Of a DNA stretch of 64,000 nt, positions 61,873 to 64,000 are shown one piece after another. Source of the stretch: Paenibacillus sp. PastM-3 (GTDB lineage Bacteria; Bacillota; Bacilli; Paenibacillales; Paenibacillaceae); contig NZ_JARXXP010000002.1 of assembly GCF_029893965.1 (NCBI RefSeq), positions 434,001 to 498,000 of the forward strand, written 5' to 3'. The stretch's first letter is position 1. Each line of letters starts with the position of its first letter. The notes under the pieces were generated by a model. It was not told the DNA's origin, ran no database searches, and saw only the letters and a program-made list of their open reading frames with translations. The translations under genes and the position numbers were made by a program.

Positions 61873-61899
61873 TCATCTTAAACGTATGAAATAAATCAT
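61873..61899 (-). CDS. Leader peptide MIYFIRLR
   Basis: An 8-codon ORF with an ideal ribosome site (AAGGAGGG 61909-61916, 9-nt spacer). It ends Ile-Arg-Leu-Arg-stop, the +x+ motif at which macrolide-bound ribosomes stall (the mef leader is MTASMRLR; ErmD-type leaders contain MRLR). The stop overlaps the ATG of a second mini-ORF (MSTQRSLFHR, 61844-61876). A third, 25-codon ORF (MLVLLRMGHR...) follows, down to the AAATAAGGC region. Confidence 0.8.
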   Translation of the reverse strand: MIYFIRLR

Positions 61900-61931
61900 A
61901 GTCCGCAACCCTCCTTACGCTAATTAGCCGT

Positions 61932-61960
61932 ATCTTACCATCGGCAGTAAAAGCTGTCAA
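61932..61960 (-). promoter_or_regulatory. Promoter of the exporter leader
   Basis: Minus strand TTGACA (61960-61955), exactly 17 bp, TAAGAT (61937-61932). Start expected near 61925, a few bases before the leader ribosome site, so transcription begins just ahead of the leader peptide. Confidence 0.85.
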
Positions 61961-62056
61961 ACCAAAAATAACCTCAAAGCGCGGCTTGCATCGATGCTGG
62001 CCTTGGGACTTTGCGGGGCTGCGAAAACTTTATTCTTTAATACCAATAAAAATTAA

Positions 62057-62084
62057 AAGCGGGTAAGCCACCGCTTACCCGCTT
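62057..62084 (-). terminator. Intrinsic terminator of the arabinose operon
   Basis: AAGCGGGTAAGC and its exact complement around a 4-nt loop, T-rich on the downstream side, 15 nt after the araA stop. Confidence 0.88.
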
Positions 62085-62099
62085 CACACTATTATTCCA

Positions 62100-63524
62100 T
62101 TATTTGATGATTACATATTCCAGTCCTACCATTTTAGCATAGCTAACGATCTGGTCAGTAGTCAGGTTCAGGGAAACCACCGTGTGGTGACCGCCGCCGT
62201 TCTCGATCCAGGCCTTCACTCCGTCCTGGAAGTTAGGCTTCACTTTCCACAGTACACGCGCTACCGGAAGGTTAGGAGCAGCAACCTCTGGCTCAAACGC
62301 TTCTACTTCATTGATCAGCAGCTTGTAGTGGGTGCCGAAGTCAGCCATCGATACAACAACGCCTTCGCCGGCTTTGCCGTCAAATACGAGACGGGCCGGA
62401 TCTTCGCGGTCGCCGATACCGAGCGGTGATACAAGCACCTTCGGCTTGTTGCTTGCCAGGCTTGGATCAACCTCAAGCATGTGGGACTGCAGAATCGCTT
62501 CCTTGCCTTCTGCCATCTCATATGTGTAATCTTCCATGAAGCCGGTGTTCACGTTGTGCGCCATTACCTTCAGCAGGCGGTCAAGGGCAGCCGTCTTCCA
62601 GTCGCCTTCGCCGGCGAAGCCGTAGCCTTGAGCCATCAGGCGTTGTACGGCCAGACCCGGAAGCTGCTTCATGCCGTGCAGGTCTTCGAAGTTGGAGGTG
62701 AAGGCATTATAGCCGCCGTTATCAAGGAAACGCTTCAGGGCGATTTCATAGCTGGCCTGAACCTTAACGCTCGCTTCCCATGCTTCCTTGCTGTAGTTGC
62801 CGTAATCGAAATCGTACTGCTCCGCATATTCAGCGAACAGGGCATTGATCTCTTCTTCCGTTACTTCGTTAACATAGGCTACAAGGTCGCCGATTCCGAA
62901 GTAATCAACAGTCCAGCCGAACTGGATCTGAGCTTCTACTTTATCGCCCTCAGTAACCCCTACATTACGCATGTTGTCGCCGAAACGGGCAACCTTGATG
63001 TTGAAGCTCTCGTTGTAAGCAACCGCTACGTCCATCCACTCGGCAATTTGCTTCTGTACATTAGGGCGCTGCCAGTAGCCTACAACCACTTTGTTCTGTT
63101 TGTTCAGGCGGGCATTGATGAAGCCATACTCACGGTCACCGTGGGCAGCCTGGTTAAGGTTCATGAAATCCATGTCGATCGTTGCCCAAGGAATGCTCTC
63201 ATTGTACTGGGTAGCCAGGTGAAGCAGAGGCTTCTGCAGCAGCTTGGTGCCGCGGATCCACATTTTGGCCGGGGAGAAGGTGTGCATCCAGGTAATTACA
63301 CCGGCAACCTCGTCACGGTAGTTGACTTCCTTCATGATAGTAGTGATTTTGTCCGCGCTGACTGCCAGATCCTGCAATACAAGCGGGTAAGGCAGAACGC
63401 CGCTGTTATTCAGTGCATCGGCCATTTCCTGCGCGTGGGCTTTAACTTCTCCGAGCGCTTCTTCGCCGTACAGATGCTGCGATCCAACAACGAACCAGAA
63501 CTGCTTGTCACTAACTGTTGTCAT
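62100..63524 (-). CDS. araA: L-arabinose isomerase
   Basis: 474 aa, standard length. Starts [21 protein letters not shown]. Contains [69 protein letters not shown] and C-terminal [13 protein letters not shown] with the metal-ligand His. Converts L-arabinose to L-ribulose. It lies 54 nt downstream of araD; ribosome site and ATG are in that gap. Confidence 0.97.
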   Translation of the reverse strand: MTTVSDKQFWFVVGSQHLYGEEALGEVKAHAQEMADALNNSGVLPYPLVLQDLAVSADKITTIMKEVNYRDEVAGVITWMHTFSPAKMWIRGTKLLQKPLLHLATQYNESIPWATIDMDFMNLNQAAHGDREYGFINARLNKQNKVVVGYWQRPNVQKQIAEWMDVAVAYNESFNIKVARFGDNMRNVGVTEGDKVEAQIQFGWTVDYFGIGDLVAYVNEVTEEEINALFAEYAEQYDFDYGNYSKEAWEASVKVQASYEIALKRFLDNGGYNAFTSNFEDLHGMKQLPGLAVQRLMAQGYGFAGEGDWKTAALDRLLKVMAHNVNTGFMEDYTYEMAEGKEAILQSHMLEVDPSLASNKPKVLVSPLGIGDREDPARLVFDGKAGEGVVVSMADFGTHYKLLINEVEAFEPEVAAPNLPVARVLWKVKPNFQDGVKAWIENGGGHHTVVSLNLTTDQIVSYAKMVGLEYVIIK

Positions 63525-63578
63525 TTATATTCATCCTCTTCTCTTAAATTGTGATAGTAGGTTAATCCGTACCCCATA

Positions 63579-64000
63579 TTATTTCTGGCCGTAGTAAGCA
63601 TCCTTGCCGTGCTTGCGCAGATAGTGCTTATCCAGAATCCGCTGCGGCAGCTCCTCGGCAAAATGGTTCAGCTCGCGCGCGAAATGATTCATCTTGGCCA
63701 CTTCCTCCAGCACCACACTGTTCATGACTGCGGAATGGGCATCTTTGCCCCAGGTGAATGGTCCATGACCCTTCAGCAGTACACCGGGAACCGCCATAAT
63801 ATCAATGCCCCGCTGCTCAAACGTCTCGATGATCACATGCCCTGTTTCAGCTTCATACCCGCGGTCAATTTCCTCTTGTGTGAGGAACCGGGTACAAGGT
63901 ACAGCGCCGTAGAAGGTATCAGCATGCGTTGTTCCCATAACCGGAACATCAAGCCCTGCCTGCGCCCAGACGGTGGCCCACATGGAATGCGTATGCACAA
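63579..64000 (-). CDS. araD: L-ribulose-5-phosphate 4-epimerase (5' end outside window)
   Basis: The last 140 codons or so are present. VHTHSMWATVWAQAGLDVPVMGTTHADTFYG carries the zinc-binding HTH motif, and GHGPFTWGKDAHSAVMNSVVLEEVAKM is the family C-terminal hallmark. It makes D-xylulose-5-phosphate. The gene continues past the right edge. Order araD-araA suggests araB upstream, outside the window. Confidence 0.95.
   Translation of the reverse strand, partial: VHTHSMWATVWAQAGLDVPVMGTTHADTFYGAVPCTRFLTQEEIDRGYEAETGHVIIETFEQRGIDIMAVPGVLLKGHGPFTWGKDAHSAVMNSVVLEEVAKMNHFARELNHFAEELPQRILDKHYLRKHGKDAYYGQK

Overview
The window looks like chromosome from a Paenibacillus-type endospore-forming Firmicute. 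The reasons are moderately high GC, strong AGGAGG-type ribosome sites, three-SLH surface proteins, a Spo0M protein, a RacA-like DNA-binding protein, YesM/YesN-type two-component pairs beside lipoprotein/permease sugar importers, and AraC regulators. I see no phage, insertion sequence, CRISPR, rRNA or tRNA.

Layout. 1-7 kb: a cut SLH/GH18 glycosidase, a decayed catalase-family peroxidase, a lipid kinase, DinB, a papain-like protein, a CdsA-like enzyme and an ECF sigma/anti-sigma/TM2-repeat operon. 7-13 kb: a VTC polyphosphate polymerase, a DUF4956 membrane protein and a beta-helix lipoprotein, divergent from a two-component system. 13-20 kb: Spo0M; a sigma/anti-sigma/CE2-like esterase operon facing a duplicated His-rich protein; a MerR/SDR pair; a HAD phosphatase. 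20-24 kb: a RacA-like gene behind a structured leader, then poorly characterised genes and a repeat-rich gap. 24-32 kb: a YesMN-like system with its sugar importer, a putative cre site, and HPr kinase. 32-40 kb: a diguanylate cyclase, the glycerol/dihydroxyacetone block (DhaKL, GldA, PocR-type regulator) with a putative cre site, and Mqo. 40-53 kb: SMI1/KNR4 and AIM24 proteins, a decayed GNAT gene, an SLH-anchored PAP2 phosphatase, a membrane AraC regulator with a lone binding protein, and a TerD-like protein. 53-64 kb: an SDR, a Fur-controlled siderophore importer, CycA behind a glycine riboswitch, a Mef-like exporter behind a leader-peptide attenuator, and araA with partial araD.

Three observations stand out. 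First, the Mef-like exporter has a 300-nt leader with a consensus promoter, an 8-codon ORF ending Arg-Leu-Arg, an intrinsic terminator and an exact 8-nt antiterminator complement. This is the layout of macrolide-sensing attenuators. Second, three intergenic regions carry about 185-bp elements, each made of four roughly 21-bp units spaced about 51/61/51, two direct and two inverted, so each can fold into one long hairpin. Two unrelated sequence classes share this geometry. Third, the polyphosphate polymerase/DUF4956/lipoprotein cluster sits with a sensor kinase whose outer loop has the same odd Gly-rich composition as the lipoprotein.

Carbon control recurs: hprK lies between two catabolic blocks, each with a CcpA-like site. 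Everything here comes from reading the sequence; no database search was run.
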